Shown: in pieces, positions 7,340-16,012 of the stretch | How the letters are laid out: each line of letters opens with the position of its first letter | Numbering within the stretch: position 1 is the first letter of the stretch | From: Chitinophagaceae bacterium UBA3961 | GTDB lineage: Bacteria; Bacteroidota; Bacteroidia; Chitinophagales; Chitinophagaceae | Assembly: GCA_002385265.1 (NCBI GenBank) | Contig: DGDD01000189.1 | Location: 1-18,467 of the forward strand | Length of the DNA stretch: 18,467 nt | Direction: 5' to 3' | Position numbers and translations under genes: made by a program | Notes under the pieces: generated by a model | Database searches by the model: none | Told to the model about the DNA's origin: nothing | Seen by the model: the letters and a program-made list of their open reading frames with translations, nothing else

Positions 7340-7347
7340 TATCTTCG
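7340..7347 (+). promoter_or_regulatory. Possible -7 promoter element in the cupin-murF gap
   Basis: TATCTTCG differs by one base from TAnnTTTG and closely resembles the TATCTTTG seen before ispF. No -33 TTG at the usual spacing was found. It points at the hairpin terminator about 55 nt downstream, so a short transcript could be made. Weak evidence. Confidence 0.2.
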
Positions 7348-7401
7348 TATCGTATTTAGCAGTCTCTCTCAAATACAACAAATAGCAGTTGAGTTGGCAA
7401 G

Positions 7402-7429
7402 ACGGTCCCGATCTCGGGACCGTGCATTT
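7402..7429 (+). terminator. Intrinsic terminator of the dioxygenase-cupin operon
   Basis: A perfect inverted repeat, ACGGTCCCGA (7402-7411) and TCGGGACCGT (7414-7423), is followed by GCATTTTT. The 2-nt gap means the closing A-T pair probably opens into the loop. The T-tract lies on the plus-strand side, so it ends the rightward operon. It directly abuts the stop of murF at 7430 and may also mark the murF 3' end, though no T-tract follows in that direction. Confidence 0.75.
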
Positions 7430-8707
7430 TTAAGCCCCAATCACTTTTTCCATCTTCGTAGATCTGGAGCCTTTCACTAGAAATTGGGTGTTTTCAAAGC
7501 TTTCGTTGTTGAACCATTGAGCAGCCTCTTCACTGTTTGCGAATTTCTTGTAAGCATGTTTAGCCGTTTGAAACCCGGGTCCTACTAAAACAACTTCTTC
7601 CCATTTGTATTTACCGATCAAAGCAATGATGGCATCGTGTTCAGCAGCCGACTCTTCTCCCAATTCGGCCATCGAACCCAATAGCAATACTTTTTTATCT
7701 CCTGGCAAGCCTGCGAAATTTTCGATGGCTAATTTCATACTGCTTGGATTGGCATTGTACGCATCGAGAATAAATGAGTTGCTCCCTCTTTTTACTAATT
7801 GAGATCGACTGTTTGAAGGAATGTATTGTTCAATTTGATGTTTTATTACTTCATCTGCTACTTTAAAATATTTGCCAATGGAAACGGCAACCAACACATT
7901 GGGTAGGTTATAAGAGCCCACTAAATGTGTTTGTATGGAAAAAGGAGGTTCTCCATCAATGCCTACTTCTAGAAATGGATCGCTTTGAATTAAATGGCCA
8001 TTTAATTGAGCATTGGCCGTTCCATAAGTGATCACTTCTTTGATGCCTTTACTCATCGTTTGTAAATAGTCGTAATCCCACATCACAAAAGCAGTCCCAT
8101 TGTTTGCTCGAATAAAATCATAAAGTTCACCCTTTCCTTTTCGAACGCCTTCAACGCCGCCAAACCCCTCTAAATGGGCTTTCCCGCAATTGGTAATTAC
8201 AGCATGGGTTGGTAGGGTGTAGGTGCAATAACCTTGAATTTCCTTCTGGTGATTGGCGCCCATTTCAATAACAGCGATTTCTGCATCTTTTCTAACTTTA
8301 AGAATAGTGAGTGGGATGCCGATATGATTGTTTAAGTTTCCTTCTGTTGTATAAGTTTTGTACTTCCCTGAAAGTACGGTATGAATGAGTTCTTTAGTAG
8401 TGGTTTTTCCATTACTACCGGTAATTGCAATAAATGGAATTGTGAATTGTTCTCGGTGATGTTTTGCCAATTGCTGAAGGGTGGATAAAACATCTTCCAC
8501 TAAAATAGTGCGTTCATTAACATAAAACTCTTTCTCATCAATAATGGCATAGGCAGCGCCGGCTTCCAATGCAGCTTTGGCGAAGTTGTTTCCATTAAAG
8601 CTGGGTCCTTTTAAAGCGAAAAAAAGCGTGTCTTTTTCTAGCTTTCTGGTATCAGTGGTAATGTTTGGATACTGAAGGAATATTTGATAGAGGGATGCAA
8701 TTGTCAT
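7430..8707 (-). CDS. murF: UDP-N-acetylmuramoyl-tripeptide--D-alanyl-D-alanine ligase MurF
   Basis: A 425-residue cytoplasmic Mur ligase that adds D-Ala-D-Ala to the UDP-MurNAc-tripeptide, the last soluble step of peptidoglycan precursor synthesis. The N-terminal substrate domain has ITTDTRKLEKDTLFFALKGPSFNGNNFA, the MurF/MurE type. The ATP site is ITGSNGKTTTKE (P-loop 97-104). TEGNLNNHIGIPLTIL and AVIEMGANHQKEI follow, then the central-domain GKAHLEGFGGVEGVRKGKGEL with the lysine usually carbamylated in the family. The C-terminal domain carries FILDAYNANPSSM and VLLLGSMAELGE. Length is near the family's usual 420-460. Start ATG at 8707 gives a complete N-terminal domain. It lies downstream of gldJ on the same strand but is separated from it by a terminator hairpin. 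The murF-gldJ pairing is also seen in Flavobacterium. Confidence 0.95.
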   Translation of the reverse strand: MTIASLYQIFLQYPNITTDTRKLEKDTLFFALKGPSFNGNNFAKAALEAGAAYAIIDEKEFYVNERTILVEDVLSTLQQLAKHHREQFTIPFIAITGSNGKTTTKELIHTVLSGKYKTYTTEGNLNNHIGIPLTILKVRKDAEIAVIEMGANHQKEIQGYCTYTLPTHAVITNCGKAHLEGFGGVEGVRKGKGELYDFIRANNGTAFVMWDYDYLQTMSKGIKEVITYGTANAQLNGHLIQSDPFLEVGIDGEPPFSIQTHLVGSYNLPNVLVAVSIGKYFKVADEVIKHQIEQYIPSNSRSQLVKRGSNSFILDAYNANPSSMKLAIENFAGLPGDKKVLLLGSMAELGEESAAEHDAIIALIGKYKWEEVVLVGPGFQTAKHAYKKFANSEEAAQWFNNESFENTQFLVKGSRSTKMEKVIGA

Positions 8708-8751
8708 AAAGCAAAAGTGCCGAATAATTGGGATTTAACAGTAAAATGAAT

Positions 8752-8786
8752 TCAAAAAAAATCCCGAAGAATAACTCTTCGGGATT
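8752..8786 (-). terminator. Intrinsic terminator of gldJ
   Basis: AATCCCGAAGA (8760-8770) and TCTTCGGGATT (8776-8786) form a perfect 11-bp stem with a 5-nt loop ATAAC. Read on the minus strand it is followed by seven T residues (the A-run 8754-8760 on the plus strand). It lies just after the gldJ stop and before murF, so murF probably has its own promoter or depends on read-through. Confidence 0.85.
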
Positions 8787-8808
8787 CTAAAAGTACGATC
8801 AACTTATT

Positions 8809-10386
8809 TTATCGCTTGCGCGTGTTCTGTCTTCTTTGTTGGTAGTGAATACCTGTTTTGCGGCCATTACCTTCTGGGCTACCCAAGCGGTCCATAGCGC
8901 AACGGAAACCTACTGTGCTGCTGGTTTGGTCTTCTTCCATGAAGCGACGTGCACCAGGAGCCAACCAATAAGGACGGTCGTTCCAGCTACCACCTTTGAT
9001 TACGCGGCTCTTGTCGCTGATCAAAGTAGTGATACCATAACCACGACCTCTTTCTTTTTCAGTTTCGTAACCGATACCTACCAATAATGAGTCACCATCG
9101 AGGTAGTTGATTACATTACCTTTTTGATAGTTACGACGGTTTTTGCTTTCTTCATCAGTAACGAAAGTACGTTTTACACGACCTAAGCTATCTTTTTCGA
9201 ATTCACCGTCTTTATTCTTGATGTCTTTCTGGAAATAGTTACCACGGAAAGGAGCGATATCGTCATTATCAGTACTAGATAAAGGACGGTAAACATCCGC
9301 AACCCACTCGTTAACGTTACCAGACATATTGTAAATACCAAAAGCATTAGGGAAGAATGAGTTAACCGGAGCAGTATACACAGCGCGGTCGTTCAAACCA
9401 CCTGCAACCCCCATGTTATCACCATTAGCTCTTTTGAAGTTTGCAAGGAAAGTACCTTGCCAGCTTCCACGGCGGCTATCACGCATACCGTTTACGTTCT
9501 GACTCCAAGAATAAACTTGTTTATTGGTAACCAATTCCTCACCACGTTGACCTTCTTTCTTAGAAGACTTCGGGTTTTGACCAACTAATGCAAGAGCAGC
9601 ATATTCCCACTCTGCTTCTGTTGGAAGGCGGTAAGCCGGTAACAAGATACCATCTTCAAAAGTTACCTGAGTACGAGGAGTACCATTCGGGTTTTTCAGC
9701 GGGTTCTTTTTTGAACGAGCGCCGGCACCCGGAGTAGGAGTGGTTAAACCTAACAAATACGATTTCGTATTGAAAGACTCAGCACCCTGACCTTGGATAT
9801 TTTTGAGTGTATTCTTGTTGATGAATTGTTTGTCGATCAAGGCTTTTTCGTTCACGCGGTCTGTACGCCATAAACAGAAATCAGCAGCTTGTCTCCAAGT
9901 TACCCCTACAACTGGGTAATAGTTGTAAGAAGGGTGGCGGAAGTAGTATTCTACCAGCGGCTCGTTATAAGCCAACTCGCTACGCCAAACCAGGGTATCC
10001 GGTAAAGCGCCTTCGCGTACGGCAGCATACTCGTCACCATCGAATATGTTGTTGATCCAATAGAGGTACTCACGATAGTGAACGTTGGCCACCTCTGTTT
10101 GGTCAATGTAAAAAGAGTTTACTGTTTTACGGGTAGGAATGTTATTCCAGTCGCCCATAACATCTTCTTCCGCAGCTCCCATCGTGAAGGTACCACCCTC
10201 AACGAATACTAAGCCCGGACCGGTACGTTGTTCTTTCTCTTGCGATACCTGGAATCCACCCATGTTTTTGTCATTGTAGTTCCAACCGGTAACACTAGAC
10301 TGCGCCGTTTTATTCTTTCCAAACATCTTACAAGATGCCAGGGAAGCACTGCATGCGGCGAGAATTAAAAGGTTTTTCAGATTCAT
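8809..10386 (-). CDS. gldJ: Gliding motility / type IX secretion lipoprotein GldJ
   Basis: A 525-residue lipoprotein with signal MNLKNLLILAACSASLASC (Cys19 acylated) and a single FGE-sulfatase (SUMF1-like) domain from about residue 57 (GPGLVFVEGGTFTMG) to 497 (VGFRCA). GldJ is needed in Flavobacterium for gliding and for stability of other Gld proteins; the related GldK/PorK shares the same fold. I prefer GldJ because porU and porV lie next to it and murF behind it, the arrangement I recall for F. johnsoniae gldJ; GldK would be expected with gldLMN. The catalytic cysteines of true formylglycine enzymes are missing: GGSF-x-C is replaced by GGSWNDRPYW. It is therefore structural. The ATG at 10386 was chosen for the lipoprotein signal; the open frame extends to 10518 without a plausible signal. 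A strong terminator follows. Confidence 0.87.
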   Translation of the reverse strand: MNLKNLLILAACSASLASCKMFGKNKTAQSSVTGWNYNDKNMGGFQVSQEKEQRTGPGLVFVEGGTFTMGAAEEDVMGDWNNIPTRKTVNSFYIDQTEVANVHYREYLYWINNIFDGDEYAAVREGALPDTLVWRSELAYNEPLVEYYFRHPSYNYYPVVGVTWRQAADFCLWRTDRVNEKALIDKQFINKNTLKNIQGQGAESFNTKSYLLGLTTPTPGAGARSKKNPLKNPNGTPRTQVTFEDGILLPAYRLPTEAEWEYAALALVGQNPKSSKKEGQRGEELVTNKQVYSWSQNVNGMRDSRRGSWQGTFLANFKRANGDNMGVAGGLNDRAVYTAPVNSFFPNAFGIYNMSGNVNEWVADVYRPLSSTDNDDIAPFRGNYFQKDIKNKDGEFEKDSLGRVKRTFVTDEESKNRRNYQKGNVINYLDGDSLLVGIGYETEKERGRGYGITTLISDKSRVIKGGSWNDRPYWLAPGARRFMEEDQTSSTVGFRCAMDRLGSPEGNGRKTGIHYQQRRQNTRKR

Positions 10387-10477
10387 TTTGATAGCTTTTG
10401 CCTTTGGTTCAATAATGATAAACGGATAATTGTTTCGAATATTGTACGGATAATGAACTTGTTTTTTAGACCGGGTA

Positions 10478-10504
10478 CGAATATAGGTAACTTCTGTAAA
10501 ACAA
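10478..10504 (-). promoter_or_regulatory. Candidate gldJ promoter
   Basis: On the minus strand TATATTCG (10485-10478) is one mismatch from TAnnTTTG, and TTG (10504-10502) lies 16 nt upstream, near the usual -33 position. This would give gldJ a leader of about 85 nt. Weak to moderate support. Confidence 0.3.
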
Positions 10505-10521
10505 CACTTTAGGTGCATTTA

Positions 10522-10549
10522 TTGTTACGTTAAAAAAGACCTATTTTTA
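10522..10549 (+). promoter_or_regulatory. Candidate porU promoter, very close to the start codon
   Basis: TTG (10522-10524), a 17-nt spacer and TATTTTTA (10542-10549) resemble the Bacteroidota TTTG / TAnnTTTG promoter with one mismatch in each box. The start codon is only 4 nt further on, so if it is used the porU transcript would be leaderless or nearly so. Confidence 0.25.
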
Positions 10550-10553
10550 ACCT

Positions 10554-13500
10554 ATGTTGGCCAGGGTTGTACATACAGGATTTCTCTTATGCTGTTTTTT
10601 GGCCGGGAGTTTGGGCTTGTTCGGTCAGAGAACCTATGCTCCCCATAGTGTGCTGTCTAACGGTAAGTGGTATAAAATTTCAATCGATAAAGCGGGAATT
10701 TATAAAGTAGACCGAAGCCTTTTGGCAAATTTGGGAATTTCCGGAACAATTTCCTCATCTTCTTTACGAATTTTTGGAAATAATGGTTGGATGCTCCCCT
10801 CTGAGGCAGGCAAAAATTTAGTTGACGACCTCCAAGAATTGGCCATTGAAGTTATTGATGGCGGGGACGGGAATTTCGATGGGTCGGATTATTGTCTTTT
10901 TTATGCCCCCGGCCCTCAACAATGGAATTTTAACAATTCGGACCGACAGTTTACACATTCCAAGAATCGTTATTCCGATGTTTCCTACTATTATATTACA
11001 ATTCAGGGTTCCGGCAAGCGCGTTACTACGCAAAACTTGCCCCCTTTGGCAACAGCTACTGTTAGTCAATACGATTTTCGAAACTTTTATGAACTCGATT
11101 CTATCAACTTTCTCAGTAGCGGCGCAGAATGGGTGGGAGAGGAGTTTTCCGAATTACCCGGCAGAGGGTTGACCAAAACGTTTGATCTAGGACTTTCGGC
11201 TGTTGCAGGTTCTACCTTACGTTTAACAACCGCTTTGGTGGCGCGTTCCCTTGGCCAGCCCACTAATGTAAATTTATTGCTCAATGGAACTGCCTTAGGT
11301 AGTTTTTCCGTGGCAGCCGTTTCCGGGGGGCAATTCGACGTATTTGCTAGAGAAGAACAACGTAGTTTCAATGCTTCTGCGAGCGCGTCCACTAATACTC
11401 TTACCATACAGGCACAACCCGGTGGTTTTGGCGCTCAGGCATGGCTTAATTGGTGGGAAGTACAAGGGAAGGCTTTATTGACTGTTTCTGCTTCCTCACA
11501 ATTGAATTTTAGAGTATCGGATCCTATTCAACCAGGAGTTGCCATTGCTTACAAAGTAGCTAATGGTAATGTTTTGAATGGAGTTTGGGATGTCACACAT
11601 CCTGAAAGCCCTGTTAAAATGAACGGAGCTTTAGTTGGAAGCGAATATACGTTCACCCGAGAAGCCGACAGCTTGCGTGAATTTGTTGCGCATACTGCTT
11701 CTGGTTATTTCATTCCAAAAGCAGTAGGGGCTATTGCTAATCAAGACCTTCATGCTGCTCCCACTGTTCCATTTATAATTGTTTGTTCGAAAGAGCTTTT
11801 GCCACAAGCCACTCGATTAGCTGCCTATCATCAGCAAAGAGACGGACTTAGTTCTTTTATCGCAACCACTGATCAAGTTTATGAAGAGTTTTCCTCCGGA
11901 ACTCCCGACCCTACTGCTTTACGAGACTTTGTAAAAATGTTTTACGATAGAGCAGGTCAAGATCTTTCCAAACGTCCCAAGTACTTGTTGTTGTTCGGCG
12001 ACGGCTCTTTCGACTATAAAAATAGAATCAAAGGAAATACGAATTTTGTTCCGAGTTTTCAAAGTAGTTCCTCATTTGATCCATTGAGTACTTATACATC
12101 GGATGATTATTTCGGTTTTTTAGATGATCGAGAAGATATCAATGCTCCCGGTACACCTTTACTTGATATTGCTATTGGAAGAATACCTGCAGCTACCATT
12201 GCAGAAGCCACGGCAATAGTTGATAAGATACTGGCGTACCATAACAATAGCAACAATGGTCCTTGGAAAAACACGATCAGTTTTGTTGCAGATGATGAAG
12301 ACAACAACCTGCACTTGCAAGATGCAGAATTAATTGCAGCCAGTGCAAATCAAGTAGAACCGGCATTGCAAACGGAAAAAATTTACTTGGATGCTTTTAA
12401 GCAGGAAAGTTTTGCGGGCGGCCAGCGTTATCCAGGAGTAAATCAAGCGATTCAAAACAATTTTTCGAATGGTACTTTGATCTGGAATTTCAGCGGGCAC
12501 GGTGGATTTCGAAGATTGACCGAAGAAGTAATCCTAGATCAAGACATCATCAACCAACTAAAAAATGAGGGGAAACTGCCTCTTTTTGTTACCGCCACTT
12601 GCGATGTAGCTCCTTTCGACAATCCGCTCATCAGTTCTATCGGTGAGAACTTATTGTTACGACCCAAAACAGGTGCTATTGCGTTAATGACCACTACCCG
12701 ACTGGTTTTTGCCTATAGCAACCGAATCATGAACAAAAACTATTTGGATATTGCCTTGCAACGAAAAACGGATGGGAATTATCGAAGCTTGGGTGAGGCA
12801 GTGAAGGATGCGAAAAACTTGACATATCAAACCTTTGGTGATTTGGTGAACAACCGAAAATTCACGCTTTTGGGAGATCCGGCATTGACACTGGCGATTC
12901 CAAAGTTCAAGGTTCACGTAACGGAAGTGAATGGCAAACAACCCTCGTTGGCGCTGGATACCCTAAAGGCTACTGATTCCTGTAGTATAAGTGGAATCAT
13001 TAGTGATGAGCAAGGAAATCTGCTTTCCGGCTATAATGGAACGGTATTTGCCACAGTGTACGACAAAGTCCAAAACCTGCCTACGCTGGGTAATGATCCG
13101 GGTAGTCCGATCACTACTTATGTTTCCCAAAACAACGCATTGTTCAAAGGTTCAGTAGCTGCGAGCAGCGGCCGATTTACTTTGAAATTTATTGTTCCCA
13201 AAGACATCAATTACGCTTTGGGGAAGGGTTTGCTTCGGTTTTATGCAAGCAGTGAGATTGGCGAAGCGCATGGAGCAACAGACAGTGTTTTAGTTGGGGG
13301 AACGGGCAATGGTGTGATTGATGTGCAAGGTCCGGCCATTAAGGCCTATTTGAACGACGAGAAATTTGTAAGCGGTGGTATTGTCAACAACCGCCCGCTT
13401 TTACTCTTGAAACTGTCTGATTCATCAGGAATAAACATCATTGGTACAGGAATTGGCCATGATATAACAATTCAAATAGATGACGACCCAACCAAAATTT

Positions 13501-13979
13501 TTGTTTTGAATCAATATTATGTTGCCGATAAGGATCAATATAAAAAAGGAGAAGTGCGTTATCTATTGCCGATTTTAGATGAGGGAGAGCACCGGATCAG
13601 TATCAAAGTATGGGACGTATTGAACAATTCGAGTGTAAAGGAGTTGAGTTTTCGGGTGGTTGGTTCGGATAAGTTCACGATTGAACGTGTTCTAAATTAC
13701 CCAAACCCCTTTAGTACGAGAACAGGATTTTGGTTTTTACACAACAGACCGGGGGAGAGCTTAGACATTAGCGTTCAGATTTTTACCGTAGGTGGCAAAC
13801 TGGTAAAAACCTTGAAAACAACAATATTTGCGGTCGGAAATCGTTCTGATGAAGTAGAATGGGATGGCCGTGATGAATTTGGTTCAAAACTGGGTCGAGG
13901 GGTTTACATTTATAAATTAAGGGTGAAAACCCTTGATGGTAAGATAGCCGAGACTTGGGAAAAATTGTATTTATTATAA
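10554..13979 (+). CDS. porU: Type IX secretion system sortase PorU (C25 cysteine peptidase)
   Basis: A 1141-residue cell-surface protease. In Porphyromonas gingivalis, PorU removes the C-terminal sorting domain from type IX cargo and attaches the cargo to surface lipopolysaccharide. Residues 1-24 form a Sec signal ending near FGQ. A long beta-rich N-terminal region follows, then the gingipain-type peptidase C25 domain at about 405-785. The catalytic pair is visible: His649 in NFSGHGG and Cys683 in VTATCDVAPFD. After Ig-like regions the protein ends in a retained sorting-type domain (about 1041-1141), including LNYPNPFS and a FlgD-like DEVEWDGRDEFGSKLGRGVYIYKLRV segment, as expected for PorU. 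Length fits the family. It is divergent from gldJ and followed by porV after 180 bp, a conserved arrangement. Confidence 0.95.
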   Translation: MLARVVHTGFLLCCFLAGSLGLFGQRTYAPHSVLSNGKWYKISIDKAGIYKVDRSLLANLGISGTISSSSLRIFGNNGWMLPSEAGKNLVDDLQELAIEVIDGGDGNFDGSDYCLFYAPGPQQWNFNNSDRQFTHSKNRYSDVSYYYITIQGSGKRVTTQNLPPLATATVSQYDFRNFYELDSINFLSSGAEWVGEEFSELPGRGLTKTFDLGLSAVAGSTLRLTTALVARSLGQPTNVNLLLNGTALGSFSVAAVSGGQFDVFAREEQRSFNASASASTNTLTIQAQPGGFGAQAWLNWWEVQGKALLTVSASSQLNFRVSDPIQPGVAIAYKVANGNVLNGVWDVTHPESPVKMNGALVGSEYTFTREADSLREFVAHTASGYFIPKAVGAIANQDLHAAPTVPFIIVCSKELLPQATRLAAYHQQRDGLSSFIATTDQVYEEFSSGTPDPTALRDFVKMFYDRAGQDLSKRPKYLLLFGDGSFDYKNRIKGNTNFVPSFQSSSSFDPLSTYTSDDYFGFLDDREDINAPGTPLLDIAIGRIPAATIAEATAIVDKILAYHNNSNNGPWKNTISFVADDEDNNLHLQDAELIAASANQVEPALQTEKIYLDAFKQESFAGGQRYPGVNQAIQNNFSNGTLIWNFSGHGGFRRLTEEVILDQDIINQLKNEGKLPLFVTATCDVAPFDNPLISSIGENLLLRPKTGAIALMTTTRLVFAYSNRIMNKNYLDIALQRKTDGNYRSLGEAVKDAKNLTYQTFGDLVNNRKFTLLGDPALTLAIPKFKVHVTEVNGKQPSLALDTLKATDSCSISGIISDEQGNLLSGYNGTVFATVYDKVQNLPTLGNDPGSPITTYVSQNNALFKGSVAASSGRFTLKFIVPKDINYALGKGLLRFYASSEIGEAHGATDSVLVGGTGNGVIDVQGPAIKAYLNDEKFVSGGIVNNRPLLLLKLSDSSGINIIGTGIGHDITIQIDDDPTKIFVLNQYYVADKDQYKKGEVRYLLPILDEGEHRISIKVWDVLNNSSVKELSFRVVGSDKFTIERVLNYPNPFSTRTGFWFLHNRPGESLDISVQIFTVGGKLVKTLKTTIFAVGNRSDEVEWDGRDEFGSKLGRGVYIYKLRVKTLDGKIAETWEKLYLL

Positions 13980-14159
13980 AATTGTTAATGTAAAATCCTT
14001 ATTTTAGCACATCTCATCGTTAGATTATCGAATAAAATTTACCCTTAAACCAATACTGCTGGCTACTTTAGCCTCTCACCAAAACAGGAATCTCCGCATC
14101 CTGAAAGGCATCATTATTCGAGGAATCTAAAGAGCAGCATACAAAAGACAAACTCTAGT

Positions 14160-15323
14160 ATGAAACGTAAGATCGTAAAGTTGACTGCCCTGCTATTCGT
14201 ATTGGCCGGAATGAACACCTTGAAGGCACAAACGGATACAATAAATGTGGTGACTTCTGCAGTACCCTTTCTGCGCATTTCACCGGACGCACGCGCAGGT
14301 GGTATGGGAGACCTTTCCATGGCTACTTCGCCTGACGCCAATTCGGGTTTTTACAATTTAGCAAAAACACCCTTCGCGAAAAACAACTCCAGTTTCGGAT
14401 TAACATACACTCCATGGTTGAAAGATCTTGGATTGAACGATGTATACTTACTATCTTTTGGAGGATACTACAAACTAGATGATGACCAAGCACTTTCTGC
14501 GGGGGTTCGTTATTTTAGTTTGGGTAATATTCAGTTTACTGATATCAGTGGTGTCGATTTTGGCGAGGGTCGTCCTCGTGAATTTGGACTCGACTTCGGT
14601 TACTCTCGTAAATTGAGCAGTAAAATGGGTATAGGTTTAGCGTTGCGCTACATCTATTCAAATTTGGCAGCAGGCCAAGTAATTGGAAGTACCACCTATA
14701 AAGCAGGTAATGCCGTTGCAGGTGATCTTTCATTCTACTATCATGGAATCAATGCAGAAGGAAGTGGCTGGAATTTTGGTGCAGCATTAACCAACTTAGG
14801 AACTAAAATTGGCTACACCAACGATGCAACACAAAAAGATTACATCCCTGCAGATCTTGGTTTAGGTACTACTTATACCAAAGCATTTGATGAGAACAAT
14901 AGCATCACTTTCGGTTTAGACATTCATAAATTATTGGTTCCTACACCTCCTAAATTCACCGGCGACTATGCCACCGATTCAACAGCTATTGCAGGTTATA
15001 GAAGCAAAAGTATCGTAAGCAGCTGGTTTAGCTCATTTGGGGATGCTCCAGGTGGTTTTGGCGAAGAACTTCGTGAGATGACTGTATCAGTTGGGGGTGA
15101 ATATACCTACAACAATCAGTTCAGTGTAAGAGCCGGATACTTCTACGAAGACAAAAACAAGGGTAACCGTAAATACTTTACCGTTGGTTTCGGTATCAAG
15201 TATAACGTGTTTGGCTTGAACTTCTCTTACTTGGTTCCTTCAGGGCAGGGTGTAAACAGAAACCCATTGTCTAATACTTTACGTTTCGGTATGATCTTCG
15301 ATATTGATGGAGATGCGAAATAA
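14160..15323 (+). CDS. porV: Type IX secretion system outer-membrane protein PorV
   Basis: A 387-residue outer-membrane beta-barrel of the FadL/OmpP1-like fold. Residues 1-23 are a Sec signal (MKRKIVKLTALLFVLAGMN ... KAQ). The mature start TINVVTSAVPFLRISPDARAGGMGDLSMATSPDANSGFYNLAKTPF is the PorV signature. The rest has alternating barrel strands with aromatic girdles (FGLTYTPWLKDL, LSAGVRYFSLG, FGLDFGYSRKL) and ends NTLRFGMIFDIDGDAK. PorV (LptO) collects cargo released from the SprA translocon through its sorting domain and hands it to PorU. The 180-bp gap after porU contains TTG (13982) and TATTTTAG (14000-14007), 15 nt apart, a possible promoter of its own. A clear terminator follows the stop. 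Confidence 0.95.
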   Translation: MKRKIVKLTALLFVLAGMNTLKAQTDTINVVTSAVPFLRISPDARAGGMGDLSMATSPDANSGFYNLAKTPFAKNNSSFGLTYTPWLKDLGLNDVYLLSFGGYYKLDDDQALSAGVRYFSLGNIQFTDISGVDFGEGRPREFGLDFGYSRKLSSKMGIGLALRYIYSNLAAGQVIGSTTYKAGNAVAGDLSFYYHGINAEGSGWNFGAALTNLGTKIGYTNDATQKDYIPADLGLGTTYTKAFDENNSITFGLDIHKLLVPTPPKFTGDYATDSTAIAGYRSKSIVSSWFSSFGDAPGGFGEELREMTVSVGGEYTYNNQFSVRAGYFYEDKNKGNRKYFTVGFGIKYNVFGLNFSYLVPSGQGVNRNPLSNTLRFGMIFDIDGDAK

Positions 15324-15341
15324 GCAGCTTCTTTAAATAAT

Positions 15342-15377
15342 AAAAAGCATCCTGATCTCAATTCAGGGTGCTTTTTT
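15342..15377 (+). terminator. Intrinsic terminator of porV
   Basis: AAAAAGCATCCTGA (15342-15355) pairs with TCAGGGTGCTTTTTT (15363-15377) over about 14 bp with one G-U pair and a 7-nt loop, ending in a run of six T. It follows the porV stop by 18 nt. Confidence 0.85.
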
Positions 15378-15391
15378 GCTTTCAGGAGGAG

Positions 15392-15399
15392 TATCTTTG
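15392..15399 (+). promoter_or_regulatory. ispF promoter, -7 element
   Basis: TATCTTTG is an exact TAnnTTTG match, 17 nt before the ispF start codon, giving a very short leader. The -33 box would fall in the T-tract of the porV terminator, so promoter and terminator are packed together. Confidence 0.55.
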
Positions 15400-15416
15400 T
15401 GCCACAATTCTAACTC

Positions 15417-15896
15417 ATGAGTTATCGCATCGGATTTGGCATCGATTTTCATCAAATGGTTGAAGGAAGAGACCTTTGGATAGGTGGGGTGAAAATCCCT
15501 CATCATAAAGGTTCACTTGGACATAGCGACGCAGATGTGCTCTTACATGCTATTTGCGATGCCTTGTTAGGGGCTTTGGCACTAGGGGATATTGGGATTC
15601 ATTTTCCCAATACCGATGAACGCTTCAAAGACATCGATAGTAAAATTTTGCTTAAGCATTGTTATGATCTGATTTCATCGAAAGGCTATGAAATTGTAAA
15701 CGTGGATGCAGCCATCTGTTTGGAAGCGCCAAAGATCAAAAAGTATAGTCCTGAAATGAGGGCAATCATAGCAGCTATTTTGGAAGTAAGCCTCGATGAT
15801 GTATCAATAAAAGCAACCACTACTGAGAAAATGGGATTTGTGGGGAGAGAAGAGGGGCTTGTGGCATATGCGAATGCCTTGTTAAAGAAGAAGTGA
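15417..15896 (+). CDS. ispF: 2-C-methyl-D-erythritol 2,4-cyclodiphosphate synthase IspF
   Basis: A 159-residue enzyme of the MEP isoprenoid pathway. It cyclises CDP-methylerythritol 2-phosphate to the 2,4-cyclodiphosphate with release of CMP, as a cytoplasmic trimer. Signature elements are present: [10 protein letters not shown] with the metal ligands D10 and H12, [36 protein letters not shown] with H36 and the third metal ligand H44, and [17 protein letters not shown] near the C-terminus. Positions are offset by two from E. coli IspF and the length is the same. It stands between two terminator/promoter boundaries and is probably monocistronic. Its presence shows that this organism uses the MEP route rather than mevalonate. 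Confidence 0.97.
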   Translation: MSYRIGFGIDFHQMVEGRDLWIGGVKIPHHKGSLGHSDADVLLHAICDALLGALALGDIGIHFPNTDERFKDIDSKILLKHCYDLISSKGYEIVNVDAAICLEAPKIKKYSPEMRAIIAAILEVSLDDVSIKATTTEKMGFVGREEGLVAYANALLKKK

Positions 15897-15955
15897 TCGC
15901 CCTTTCTTTAGCAATAATTCAACAACAATCTACCGGTTCGCTGCTTAACAAATCT

Positions 15956-16000
15956 TAATTTTGTTCTATTCGAAATGTCGGCAGCAGTAAGTAAGCCGGC
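15956..16000 (+). promoter_or_regulatory. Candidate promoter and leader hairpin of the DUF4292 gene
   Basis: TAATTTTG (15956-15963) is an exact TAnnTTTG match about 50 nt before the start at 16013. The resulting leader contains a small hairpin: GTCGGC (15977-15982) pairs with GCCGGC (15995-16000) around a 12-nt loop, with one G-U pair. No good -33 box was found. Confidence 0.4.
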
Positions 16001-16012
16001 AAATATTGACTC

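Noticed and set aside
8836..9087. Plus-strand open frame of 83 codons
   Set aside because: Antisense to gldJ within the conserved FGE-like domain.
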